From Cryptomeria japonica (Eukaryota; Streptophyta; Pinopsida; Cupressales; Cupressaceae): a stretch of 64,000 nucleotides of DNA. The notes beneath the pieces were generated by a model that saw nothing but the letters and a program-made list of their open reading frames with translations, was not told where the DNA came from and ran no database searches. Below, piece by piece: positions 38,371-48,570 of the stretch (positions are counted from its first letter, which is position 1; each line of letters begins with the position of its first letter). The position numbers and the translations under genes were made by a program. Location of the stretch: the NCBI RefSeq assembly GCF_030272615.1, contig NC_081412.1, positions 477,407,657 to 477,471,656 of the forward strand, given 5' to 3'.

Positions 38371-39614
38371 TGTTAGGATAACCGGTGAACAACTGAGAGG
38401 GGGGGGGGTGAATAAATTGTTAACAGATTATATCAATTAATCCACTTAATAACCTTTAACCGGATCACATAAACATTAAGTACTGGAATAGCAGAAATAG
38501 TTACCGGCAAACAATACAACTTAACAATAAAACAGATAATCAACACAATGCAACCATACCACATAACACCATGATTTGTATGTGGAAAACCCAAAAAGGG
38601 AAAAACCATGGTGGGAAGGCTACCCGCAATCAGATGATACTTCTACAAAAAGTATGTGATACAATGAGGGGCCTACACAGGCAGGAAGGCACATTGCCTA
38701 GAGCGTACTGCTCATTACAAAAGAGTCTCACTGACTATAGAGAGGTTATAACCACCTCAAGATAAATGGACAACAATCCAGAATAATGAACTGCCAGAGA
38801 TAGCATCTATCATGCCTGATTATAGTCCTGATTAAGCTCAATACCAGAGGCCTTTGACCTCTTCCTTAATCCCAATTTGGTCACCTATGATCGACCAAAT
38901 CTCCTTCGCATATGATATTACATTTCACGACCATGAACCATAATCTAGAATGAGATCTTACATCAATTTATACCAACCTTAAGGCCTAAACCAATTAGGT
39001 CGGCCACGTAAAAGATATTATAATAAGATCATTACATACATCCATATTACAAGGATGTGCCATGTCGGCTTAAGACCAAAACAACAATAACCAATCCATA
39101 AATCATCCTGGTAACGTGTAGAGAACACGTTAACATGATACCGGTCCATAACCTAGATAGGCACCAGACCTAATATGGGTCCACCACGCCAAAGAAATGT
39201 CTTCAATCAGTTGAGGCATAATCAAAGAACATCTTCAGCATCCTAAAATCTATCTAGAAGTCGCACCAACACCACTTATGTATCCTGCCAAGATTTCTCA
39301 TTGAAAGCTCTGTCGGTTAAACTATAAACCCATGTCGGGTAAGGGTTTACAAGAGTGTATGATAGCATGTGATTACCAAGTCAATACCAACTAACCAAAA
39401 CATGTTCCAGAAGCATATAACACATAAAACATAACATACTTCATTGATCCAAACATGCTGAAAGTGTCCAATAGATAGTCCCTTCTGTCGGTAACACTGG
39501 ATCTTCTACCGGTAACCAAAACCTATCTGTCGGTAACCAACCATAATAGCTAGTGTTGACATCAATGAGAAAACATCAATGCAACACATAATCAATTCAT
39601 CCATAATGCCAACA
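38371..39614 (-). repeat. Copia 3' LTR (1,244 bp)
   Basis: On the element's own strand it begins TGTTGGCATTATGG and ends GTTATCCTAACA. Its plus-strand left end (tgttaggataaccggtgaac) is repeated at 63747 with substitutions and a G-run difference (38399-38408). The polypurine tract lies immediately beside its inner end at 39615. Confidence 0.93.
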
Positions 39615-39828
39615 ATCTCCCCCTTTAGCATTGATGGCAACACTAGATGTAAAAACCATCTAAGTACCAATAAATGTTAAACAAGTCTCCCCCTGTGGAA
39701 GATAACCAACAATCTCCTGAATATTAATAACTCTCCCTTGTGAATAATGTCTTTGTAAAGTTCTGAAATTATTTTTCACATTACTATCTCTCCCCCTTTG
39801 ACATCAATGCCATAAATCTGACAAAAAT
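39615..39828 (-). promoter_or_regulatory. Copia polypurine tract region, three PPT-like copies
   Basis: Next to the 3' LTR the element strand reads GCTAAAGGGGGAGAT, a standard plus-strand primer tract (39615-39628). Two further A/G tracts with AGGGGGAGA cores lie upstream at about 39687-39696 and 39788-39798, two of the three preceded by a catcaatgc-type phrase. Multiple PPT-like tracts are known from some plant Copia lineages such as SIRE-type elements. Only the LTR-adjacent one is assigned as functional. Confidence 0.75.
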
Positions 39829-39957
39829 ATCAAAGCAAGAATATAAACCTCTGAATCTCAAATCTAACTACTTCCCTGAGTAGTATCACCACTCATCAAT
39901 GCTAGAATGAATAATATCTATGATAATGCATGTCGGACTGATGACAAACTGCATCAA

Positions 39958-40272
39958 TCAAGTCTCTTTTGGAGGGACAAAAACCCCTAACCTGTCTCTC
40001 AAATACTCAAATGATTCCTTAGACAACGATTTGGTGAATATATTTGCAATTTGCTCTTTAGTGTTCACATAAACCAATTTGACTTCCTTTTCTTCTACCC
40101 TGTCCTTCAGAAAGTTATACTTTATTGATATATGCTTAGTTTTAGAGTGAAATACTAGATTCTTAGACATGTCAATAGCTACAGAGTTATCACAGTAGAT
40201 AACTACCAGTTCAATACAATTTACCTTGATATTCTTCAACATTTGCTTCATCCACAAGACTTGAGTGCAATT
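39958..40272 (-). pseudogene. Copia RNase H, C-terminal part
   Basis: The frame reads LWMKQML, YCDNSVAIDMSKN, HSKTKHISIKYNFLKD, VNTKEQIANIFTKSL and ends FVPPKET. These are the standard C-terminal RNase H landmarks of Copia pol (YCDN..AI, H.RTKHI, QLADIFTKPL). It is the continuation of the reverse transcriptase/RNase H segment at 51871-53094, cut off by the Gypsy insertion. The TSD base group caatt is at 40268-40272. Confidence 0.93.
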
Positions 40273-41078
40273 TGTATATGGTGAAAATGGATAACAATAA
40301 TAACGATATTGAAAGGCTAAATGAATTCAACCACAAAACCCTAGCCTAACAACAACAAAGATCCACCATAACATATGAAGATTACCTAAGACAATGCAAA
40401 TCAAATGAAATCACAAAGATTATACCATCACATGTCCAATAGGGTTTTGATCTCCATTCTTCCTATCTCCATTGATCTTGCTTGATATATTTGCTCTCAG
40501 ATTTTATGTGTGCACAAGAGCTCAACAAAGAATGGAAATGTGGTTGCAAGTAGGATCGCATATGCCAAGTAGTCAATTGATCAAGTAGTTAGGATAGAAT
40601 GCATAGATTGATTAGAATCCTTGATTAGGGTTGATAATGAAGGAAGCATCTCCTTATATAGAAGACACTATATGAAATGGAGGGATAAGATTGAGAGGTG
40701 TTAAAGGAGGTCGGCTATGATTAGAAGGTAGGTAGAGGAAATAATAAAATAATGAAAGGGGTAGGTGGTGTATGAATTAAGAGATGAATGACATGTGTCA
40801 TGGGTAGAAAAGGTTAATGAATTAATTAAATAAATAAAGATTTATTTAATTAATAGAAGAAGTGGGATAATTAAATAAATAAAATATTTATTTAATTTAG
40901 GAAAAGGATAATTTAAATAAATAAATGTATTTATTTAAATGAGAAATAAGGCTAGAAGAGGATAAATGAATTAATTAAATAAATAAGGATTTCTTTAATT
41001 AATAGAAGAATTAGGCTAAAGTAATTAACTAAATAAAGATATTTATTTAATTAGACATGACAATTTTAGGTGTCTACA
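40273..41078 (-). repeat. Gypsy 3' LTR (806 bp)
   Basis: On the element strand it starts TGTAGACACCTAAAATTG and ends CCATATACA. A TATATAAGGA box lies at about 40651-40660 (complement). The block 40800-41060 is made of ATTTATTTAATTA-type repeats. The polypurine tract (AAAGAGGGGCAAAA on the element strand) is immediately inside, at 41079-41092. Confidence 0.96.
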
Positions 41079-41724
41079 TTTTGCCCCTCTTTGAGAGAAT
41101 GCAGCTTGTCACGTTGTTTCAAAGAAGATAATATGAACTGATACAAAGTTGCCCCAAGATGGGAATGATATGCCCCCTCGAGAGATTGGATGAAAATGTC
41201 TGAAAAGATTGCAGACAATCTCTCGATAAGAAAGAGAGGCTAGAATGGACTAACTAGATAAAGTGACAAAGTCACGGGATAATGAAGACTGACTCGGGAA
41301 ATGAGGGCTAGGGCTAGGGTAGTCTATAAGATAGACCACGAGGGAAATACATCCTCATTGTCATCTACACCTCCAAGAGATTAGAGTACAAAGAGAGAAA
41401 AGAGCAACAACAGTCAGCAACGATGGCTTTGGTTCACAGATTCGACCGCGTTCGCCGATTCAAGAGGCCAGCAGAGGTAGGAGAGCCAGTAAGTACCACA
41501 AAACCTCCTTGTAGTTTGATGCATTTATTGTTGTCATTAATGCATGCTAGGTAATGTAATAAATGTGCGTTTATGTCATGAAAGCACGTTTGTGTCCAAA
41601 AATGTGAATTTTTGTCTTCTAGGTCAAATCGGCAGTTCTGTGATGAACATACACTGTCGTTTGGATAAGCTGCTGAGAGGATACACTCAAGCAAGTCCTC
41701 TAGGGAAGACTAGGATAGATCAAG

Positions 41725-42075
41725 GCACTTTGTGATGAACAGTGAGTACCAAGATAGAGTACTTTGTGATGAACAGGGAGTACTAAAATATGAGCAGCAG
41801 TTTGTGATGAACAGGGAGTGCAAATGTGAGAAGCACTTTGTGATGAACAGGGAGTGCAAATGTGAGCAGCACTTTGTGATGAATAGGGAGTTCAAATGTG
41901 AGTAGCACTTTGTGATGAACAGGGAGTGCCAAACACGTAGTACTTTGTGATGAACAGGGAGTACCACTAGGGTAGAAGCAACACTTTGTGATGAACAGTG
42001 AGTGTCACTAGGGTAGATAGCAATATGCATTTGGATAAAAAGTAGCATTTTGTGATGAACAGTAAATGCCACGAT
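41725..42075. repeat. Minisatellite in Gypsy 3' region, about 36-bp unit, nine copies
   Basis: The core ctttgtgatgaacagggagt occurs with tgtgatga starting at 41731, 41765, 41803, 41839, 41875, 41911, 41946, 41987 and 42051. Most copies are 34-41 bases apart, with a last gap of 64. A lone related word (tgtgatgaacata) occurs at about 41639. Copies vary mainly between the cores. It lies between the antisense PMD frame and the 3' LTR. Confidence 0.9.
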
Positions 42076-42117
42076 GACTGACATGATTGATTTGCTTGAC
42101 TGCATGAGTATTTGCCT

Positions 42118-42702
42118 ATGTTGGAGTCACGGGAGAGATTCCCATCGACTCAAAGATTGCGACGTGAGCTAACAGCCGAGGAGTGAGCTGCGATCAAGGC
42201 TATGGGATTGAGACATGTGTTGTATGTGCCTGAGTTTCAGGTGAACATGGGACTGTTGACTGCACTGGCGGAGAGATGGCACTCCGAGACATTTACATTT
42301 CATTTGCCGATGGGTGAGATGACAGTCACCCTAGAGGATGTATACAGGATTATGCGGATACCGATTGATGGGGAGCTGATTCCGTACGATCGAGACGGAG
42401 ACAGGGATGCCCTTAGATGAGTGTTCCAGGATCCGGCATTGGAGATGAGGTTGGGACATGTGGCATGGGATACCATGACATGGATAGGATTAGCACTACC
42501 AACAGTGTTGGCAAGAGTTATCAGTGGGTTCCTCTGTCCGGATAGAGTGACACGAGGGTTGGCTGCGGGATTGGAGAGGAGGAGGATGAGACAACTAGGC
42601 TCAGGAGACAGAGGGGACAAGAGAGATGATCTTGGGGCGGGTCCTTCTAGGGCTCAGACTCCATCGAGGCCAGCCAGCTCTGAGGGAGGGAGTTCATCAT
42701 AG
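42118..42702 (+). pseudogene. Plant mobile domain (PMD) reading frame, antisense in the Gypsy element
   Basis: Opposite in strand to gag and pol. From the ATG at 42118 the frame continues to a TAG at 42700-42702, interrupted only by TGA at 42184-42186 and 42418-42420. Both fit CGA (Arg) to TGA. The protein reads AAIKAMGLRHVLYVPEF, LLTALAERWHSETFTFHLP, GEMTVTLEDVYRIM, PIDGELIP, then a Gly/Arg/Ser-rich tail. The 'L..AL.ERW..ET.TFHLP.GE.T.TLEDV' pattern is diagnostic of the plant mobile domain. That domain occurs in Arabidopsis MAIN/MAIL1-type silencing proteins and in many plant transposons. About 195 codons remain, less than a full host PMD protein. Its role in the element is unknown. Confidence 0.85.
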
Positions 42703-44480
42703 CCTTAGAGGGCTCCCTATGTATCAGTATTGTACCATTTTTGTATGATGATGTAGACACCTGCGAGTGATTTTGTAGCCATATGACTTTGACATCATTG
42801 TATCATGACACTTTATGATTATATATATGAGATGATTCATTTTTGCGGCAGCTATATGCATGCGTACCTATGTGATGAGATGTTCGTATGTGATGCTTAT
42901 GATATGGATTCAAATATGTATATGATGCAATGCAATATTTTTTTATTTATTTTTTGTTCTTTTATGTTTTATATGTGTATGCATGATGCAAATGTGAATG
43001 TATGTAATGCAGATGAATATGATAATGCAAATGTAATTGTGCTAACAGGTGTTGTGTGCAGGATGTGATGCAGTTGTGATATCTATATGTATGTATGAAA
43101 TGCTTATATGTGGTAATGCAGGTGCAACTACATGAAATGCAAATGTTTTTGGTGTGTCATTATACTCAGTCATGTGATAGCAGGCTACGCGGAATCAAGA
43201 AGGATGATGGAAGTCAATCAAGAAAGGGGGATGGAAGATAGAAGATATGAAAGTGAAAGAGCTTCTTGTGCGTTATCATCATTGAGCTTTATTATGGCAT
43301 GTAGGTTATGAAAATCGAGGCATATGTTCAACCCAGAAAGTCATTGTACTTGTTTGCATGGAGATAAGACAGTCACAAACAAGGAATGCCCCAGTTCACA
43401 CTAGACTCACAGTGTCCTCATATCCTTGGACAAGTCATAGCATTACTAAGAGACAATCCACAGACAACAAATACAAATAGGTGACGATACCTCATCCTCG
43501 CCTTTCTAGTCAAAGACATCCTGGAGATAGAATCTCTAGTCAAAGACATCCCGGAAAAGCTAAAAGACATGTCACCAAAAAAAGATGAAATCAAAAGAAA
43601 ACCAAGACTCGACACCAACATCCACTGTAGTCCTCAAGTTTAGTGTCTCTTGTCACTTGTATAAGTCTTATTTGATTGTGGTCACAATGTTTATTTTCAC
43701 AGAAAGGATAGATAGCATTGAACCATATGTTGTCTGAGTCTGTTGAAAGATTTGATTTGTTGAAGCCCATTGTTGCTACTGTGTCTCATCTGAAACTGAT
43801 TGAATCCATGAAACTGATACTTTATTATGGAGAAGACGGAAGTTTATTGTGGATCTGTGATGCAAATGTTGCTTTATTGCAGATTGTGCGTGGATAGACT
43901 GAAGGAAGCTGGAAGAAATTGTACTCCTTGAAACATGTGATGCTCTCAGTTCCACACCCATCACTAGACGTAAGATTTGCCTTAGCCACAAATAGGAGCT
44001 GATTTATTATGGATGGAAAGGGAGGTGAAAAGGGAGGTTTATTATGAATGGCGAACCAATCTTGGGTAGATCAATAACAAGCCATGATGGGAATGGGTAA
44101 GTTTATTATGAACGAATAGGTTGTGAGTGTGTGCAAAGTGAAGGATGAAATGGAATCCTGAAGAAGGGAGGAGCAATGTCTCTATGCATGGCGCTGGTGA
44201 CCCAGTTTTCACCATGGTACTTGCCCAGGGCGCCACCGAAGTGGTTTTCACCATTGGACGAAATTATTTCTCTTTACTTTTTTCGATTTTTCAATGTTTT
44301 TTGTGTCACAAGGCGCCTGTTTACCAGGTTTTCACCAAGTAACGATTTTTTTGTTTTATGAATTTTTTTTGTATTTTTGAATTTTTTGATTTTTTTTTGT
44401 ATTTTTGAAATTTTTGATTTTTTTGTATTTTTGAAATTTTTGATTTTTTTGTATTTTTTGAATTAGGATATTTCAAAGAG
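42703..44480. other. Gypsy 3' non-coding region with simple repeats
   Basis: Contains ATGCAAATG-like words at about 42840-43150, several gtttattatgaa words at 43830-44110, and a T-rich repeat (ttttttgtatttttgaaatt, roughly 26-base period) at about 44345-44465. None of the short frames here shows a domain. Confidence 0.6.
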
Positions 44481-44708
44481 CTATGTGTAGAACCTGCAAA
44501 GGTGCATGTTGTTGATAGGATCCTCCAAAGGTTCACCTTCTGTAGTTGAGAGTTGATATGCACCAGATCCATATGCTGCTGTAATAATGTAGGGACCAAG
44601 CCAGTTTGGTTCGAACTTGCCCTTCTTCTCTCTATCTTGTTGATTTTTGGGATTTTCTCTGAGAACCAAGTCACCTACCTCAAATGTGTGAGGTTTTACC
44701 TTGTGATT
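44481..44708 (-). pseudogene. Gypsy integrase C-terminal tail
   Basis: The frame reads NHKVKPHTFEVGDLVLRENP, KGKFEPNWLGPYII, YGSGAYQLS, EGEPLEDPINNMHL and FYT, stop. This is the C-terminal DNA-binding (SH3-like) end of Gypsy integrase, normally preceded by the zinc finger and DDE core, neither of which is present. It follows the linker frame directly, with one stop between, so an internal deletion removed reverse transcriptase to integrase core. Confidence 0.85.
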
Positions 44709-45665
44709 TTAGTTGCATTGTTCCTTGACTGAATGATGTGTAGCTTGATTGAATGTCTTCCTTAATGAAGGAACTGAGATAGAATTACCAGTGTGTGGAC
44801 TACATAGGCCCGTATGCGTGTCACCTGAAGAAGTTTGGGCATCCCTGATAACAAAGTCCTTCAAGGAAGCTCCATTAAAGGTCCATGATGTATCACCAGA
44901 AGGCAAAGGATGTGTAGAACAAGTAGATGAGTGATGAAGGCTTATGATTGCGAAAAGAAGTGAAAGTAGGATAACATGATGGAGACTTAGGATCAACAAG
45001 TAATCTTTTTGACTTGCAATTGTAGAATTTTTGCCCCCAGTTATTTTGATATTAGGGGAGATCAACTCTTGTTCTTTTTGCTTCATAGGAGTTTTATCCT
45101 TGACCTTGATTTTTGCAGAGTCCAATAGCTTTTGATTTTGATTTGGACTAAAGGACTTTTCTTTAGTTTTGACTTTTAGATTTTTCTTTTCAAAGCTTGA
45201 TTTTTCATCCCCAATGAGTAAGGGCTTTTGTAATTCTTGTTGATCCAAGTCTGGAAGTGGAGTGGAAATGGAATGAGTGGATGAAATGGTAAAGCTATGT
45301 GAGTTCTCAAGAGTATGCTCAATAGATTCTTTGCTGGAACTACTCTTAGGACTATTGATATCAAGAGTTGCTTGCACCACTAGAGGAGATTTGCATTCAT
45401 ACTTAGTAGCCACAACACTAGGTGGTTCACACCCAATTCCTTGGCATTGCAAATTGTTTGTAGGTTGTTCCTGTTGACTGAATACCTTAGGAGATAGTGG
45501 GAGTTGATCAACATGAAAGATATACTCACCACATCCCACGTCTTTAAACTTGAAATTTTCTTTGATCTTTGCTTGTTTGGATGTAGAAGCTTTCAAGGAT
45601 TCTGGTTCCACATATGCCGATGAAGGAATAGCCTCTCGATTGGCTGGAATTGTTATTTCTGATCT
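44709..45665 (-). pseudogene. Gypsy linker frame after protease, 300 codons open
   Basis: In the same frame as the protease and separated from it by one TGA. It begins SEITIPANREAIPSSAYVEP and is then low-complexity, rich in Ser, Lys, Gln and Thr, with a hydrophobic patch near residues 208-226. It ends LRKTFNQATHHSVKEQ, which resembles the stretch just before the integrase C-terminal domain. No enzyme motif is present. It is best read as protease-RT spacer sequence fused to the integrase tail after loss of the middle of pol, possibly with added unrelated sequence. An independent role cannot be judged. Confidence 0.6.
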
Positions 45666-46440
45666 AGGTCATAGATTGTTGCAATATATGAATGGATTTG
45701 GGTCAGCTTTGACAGTCACTTCAACTCCATTGTGTGGAAACTTGATACATCGATGATATGTAGATGGTACTGCGTTCATCTCATGAATCCATGGACGTCC
45801 TAGCAATATATTATATGTTAGATCGAGATCAAGGACTTGACAAACCACATCCTTTGTAACTGGCCCAACTCTGAGAGGTAAGGTGACTATGCCTTTGGAT
45901 GAACGCTCTTCATCATCATATGCCTTGATGGTAATTTTGTTTGTAGAATTCACAGCTTTGTCAAAATATCCCAATTGTTTAATAGTGTTCAATGTACAAA
46001 TGTTTAGACCTGCTCCTCCATCTATCAGGACTCGTTTGATTCTATGTTTATGTATGAAGGCTTCAATGTGTAAAGGTGCATTATGTGGCTGACTTACGGA
46101 GGTGTCATCTGCTTCTGTGAATGTAAGGGAGTGTGGAATGGAAAGGTATCCCACCATGGCTTGAAACTGGTCCACGTTTAGATCAGTAGGAACGACAGTT
46201 TCTCTCAAGATTTTGTCAAGAATGGATTTATGTGCGGGGGATATGCGTCAGAGCTCAAGAATGGAGATGAGCACAGGTGTCTTTCCTAATTGTTCTACAA
46301 GGTCATACTCAAGTTTGGTTGATGAGGAAGTGGTGTTCTTGGCTGGAGCACTTTGTAAAGTGATTTTACCTCGATGGGTTGTGACATGACATTCAGAGGT
46401 AGGTTCGGAAGAAGATCCAACACCTTTTAGGACAATCCTG
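45666..46440 (-). pseudogene. Gypsy pol start with aspartic protease
   Basis: The protease core reads PLHIEAFIHKHRIKRVLIDG then GAGLNICTLNTIKQLG. The catalytic Asp is in IDGGAG, where the retroviral norm is DTGA or DSGA; this DGG form is common in plant Gypsy elements. Later LLGRPWIHEMNAVPSTYH and IKFP give the second conserved part. The upstream part (SSSTKLEYDLVEQLGKTPVL to SILEL) is in the same frame before one stop at 46248-46250, and a frameshift near 46440 separates it from gag. The enzyme would cleave the polyprotein. It is inactive here because of stops and frameshift. Confidence 0.88.
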
Positions 46441-48570
46441 GGTAGAATTCTCAAGGTTTTTGTCCTTGATGATAATGGTAGAGATGTAATTGTCCATCGA
46501 AATGTGATTGATAGTTGAATCATAGTTATAGGTTGCTTTGGTATAGTTGGTTTGGTCATCTGTGGCTTTAGCTTTTCCCTTGTCATGCTTTGGGAATGGT
46601 TCCTTAAACATTTCATGTTCTTGATTGGATGAGTGTCCCTCAATCTCAATGTCACCTCTATCAATAAGATCTTGTATGATGTTCTTCAGTCGATGACAAT
46701 TTCCTGTCTTATGACCCTTGCTCTTATGAAATTCACAATATTCATCATCATTCCACCAATTTGGTTTAACCTTTGGTTCATATGGAGGAAAATCTAGAAT
46801 TGTGATTACTTTGTTTGCCACTAGCTTCTTGAAAACTGACTCAAGTGGTTCTCCCAATGGAGTATACTTCCTTCATGATTTAGAAGTTGTTTGAGTATTC
46901 ACCTGATTTGATCTAGAAAAAATGAATTTGGGTCGCACTGTATTGGCATCAACAACACCATCATTGATTGTGTTCTTGTTTTTATTCCAAAATCTTGGCT
47001 TGTCTTTTCCTTTAAAGTCATCTTTGTTTTCCTTGAATATCTTAATGACTCCTTGTTCAATTAGGACCTTTTCTGTCGCTAAGCCTTTTTCAATGACATC
47101 CTTGAAGGTGGACAAACAATCTTTCCTTAAGTCATAACCAATCTCTTTGTTAACATTTTGGGTGAACATTTCTACCATTTGTTTTTGTGGAATTTCACAA
47201 GAGCATCTGCTGGCTAGATTCCTCCATCTTTGTAAAAATGATGCAAAAGACTCTCCCTCTTTTTGCTTGCTATTGCACAAAGTAGTGACTGATATGCCTA
47301 TCTCTATGTTGTAGGAGAAATGTTGAATAAATGCCTCTGCTAAGTCACCCCATGACTTAATACCAAGTGGAAGTTGGGAGAACCATTCCATAGCTTGATC
47401 ACCTAGGCTTTGTGGGAATAATCTCATCAAATATGTCTCTTCTCCTACTATCTCAATGCAAGCTGTGAAAAACTGTCTTATGTGTGCCTTAGGATCCCCT
47501 TTTCCTCTATACTTATCAAATTTAGGCGTCACAAAGTGTGTAAGAAATGGAGGCATTGGAATGCTCTTGTCAAATGGACAATGACATATGTCTCTCATTG
47601 TGTATGTTGGCTTCGGTGTATTTATGTCTTCCATTTTCTTTTGTAAGTCCCTGATTTGTTGCTCCAAATTGATCTTAGGTGGAGATCGACTTCTTGGACC
47701 ATACCCCATGCTTGAGGCACTAATAGGAGGAGGAGCATGTTACATATATGGATGATATTGATCATACACATGTTCATATGGAGGAGGTCTATAATGATGT
47801 TGCGTATATGGACCACTTGGTATAGATTCATGTTGAGGAACGCCATATCTATTTTGTCCCTGTATACCATACTCTACAGGCATGTCATGCTCTAATGTGT
47901 TGCCCCCAAATTTGACACGGGGTTTCTTTGTGTCCAAAATTTGAGCATGCCCTTGAATATCCAATTGCTTTGGTGGTTGATCCTTAGCATTGGTATGTGA
48001 TTGAGCATATCTTTCTGCATAAGACTTCCATAATGGTCTGCAAAGGTGAGTATCATATGCTTGACCATGTGTATGTGGGACCTCTGGTTTTTGAAACAAA
48101 GATGATGGTGATTCAGGCACCATATGTGGTCCTTTATTGCCTCCACTATTAGGTCTCCTTTGATCCATGTTGGAGTGAGGTTGTTGCAAAGGTTGATTTT
48201 CCATTATTTGAGAGATGTCAAAATCATGAGGTATCTTGGCTCCACTTTGTGCCATCATTTGTAAGAAGTATTGTCTATCCCTCCTCATTATTTCCTCAAC
48301 CAATCGATTGAAACGGGGATCCATAATGGATTCTTCCTCATCTACTGAATGTACTGAAAAGTTGTCCATATCATCATTGTGTGTATCATTGTTGTTTTTA
48401 GTGTCCATGTTCTCAACATTTGGAATGTTTCTATAGGCATCCATGTCAGGTAATGTAGTATGATCAGAATTGAAAAAGACATCATTGTCATACTCATAAG
48501 AACTCATGTTTGCGAACTCTTGAGCCTCTTTAGCTTCTCTCCTAGATTTTTGAAGATGGGTTTCAACCAT
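46393..48570 (-). pseudogene. Gypsy gag
   Basis: One frame from ATG at 48570, broken by a TAA at 47740-47742 and a stop at 46873-46875. The N-terminal 277 codons are acidic then Gln/His/Pro/Tyr-rich. The middle is the capsid-type domain: FDKYRGKGDPKAHIRQF, LFPQSLGDQAMEWFSQLP, SWGDLAEAFIQHF, QKEGESFASFLQRWRNLASR. After it comes EYCEFHKSKGHKTGNC, a Cys-X2-His-X4-His-X4-Cys variant of the zinc knuckle, then IIQDLID. This would form the particle and bind RNA. Only two stops over about 725 codons fits the young age given by the LTRs. Confidence 0.92.

Noticed and set aside
41710-42105. 131-codon minus frame with repeated SLFITKC
   Set aside because: It is the translation of the 36-bp minisatellite, not a protein with real internal repeats.
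44321-44674. 117-codon minus frame with repeated KNSKIQKK-like tail
   Set aside because: The tail is translation of the T-rich tandem repeat at 44345-44465. The true coding frame here is the integrase tail at 44481-44708.
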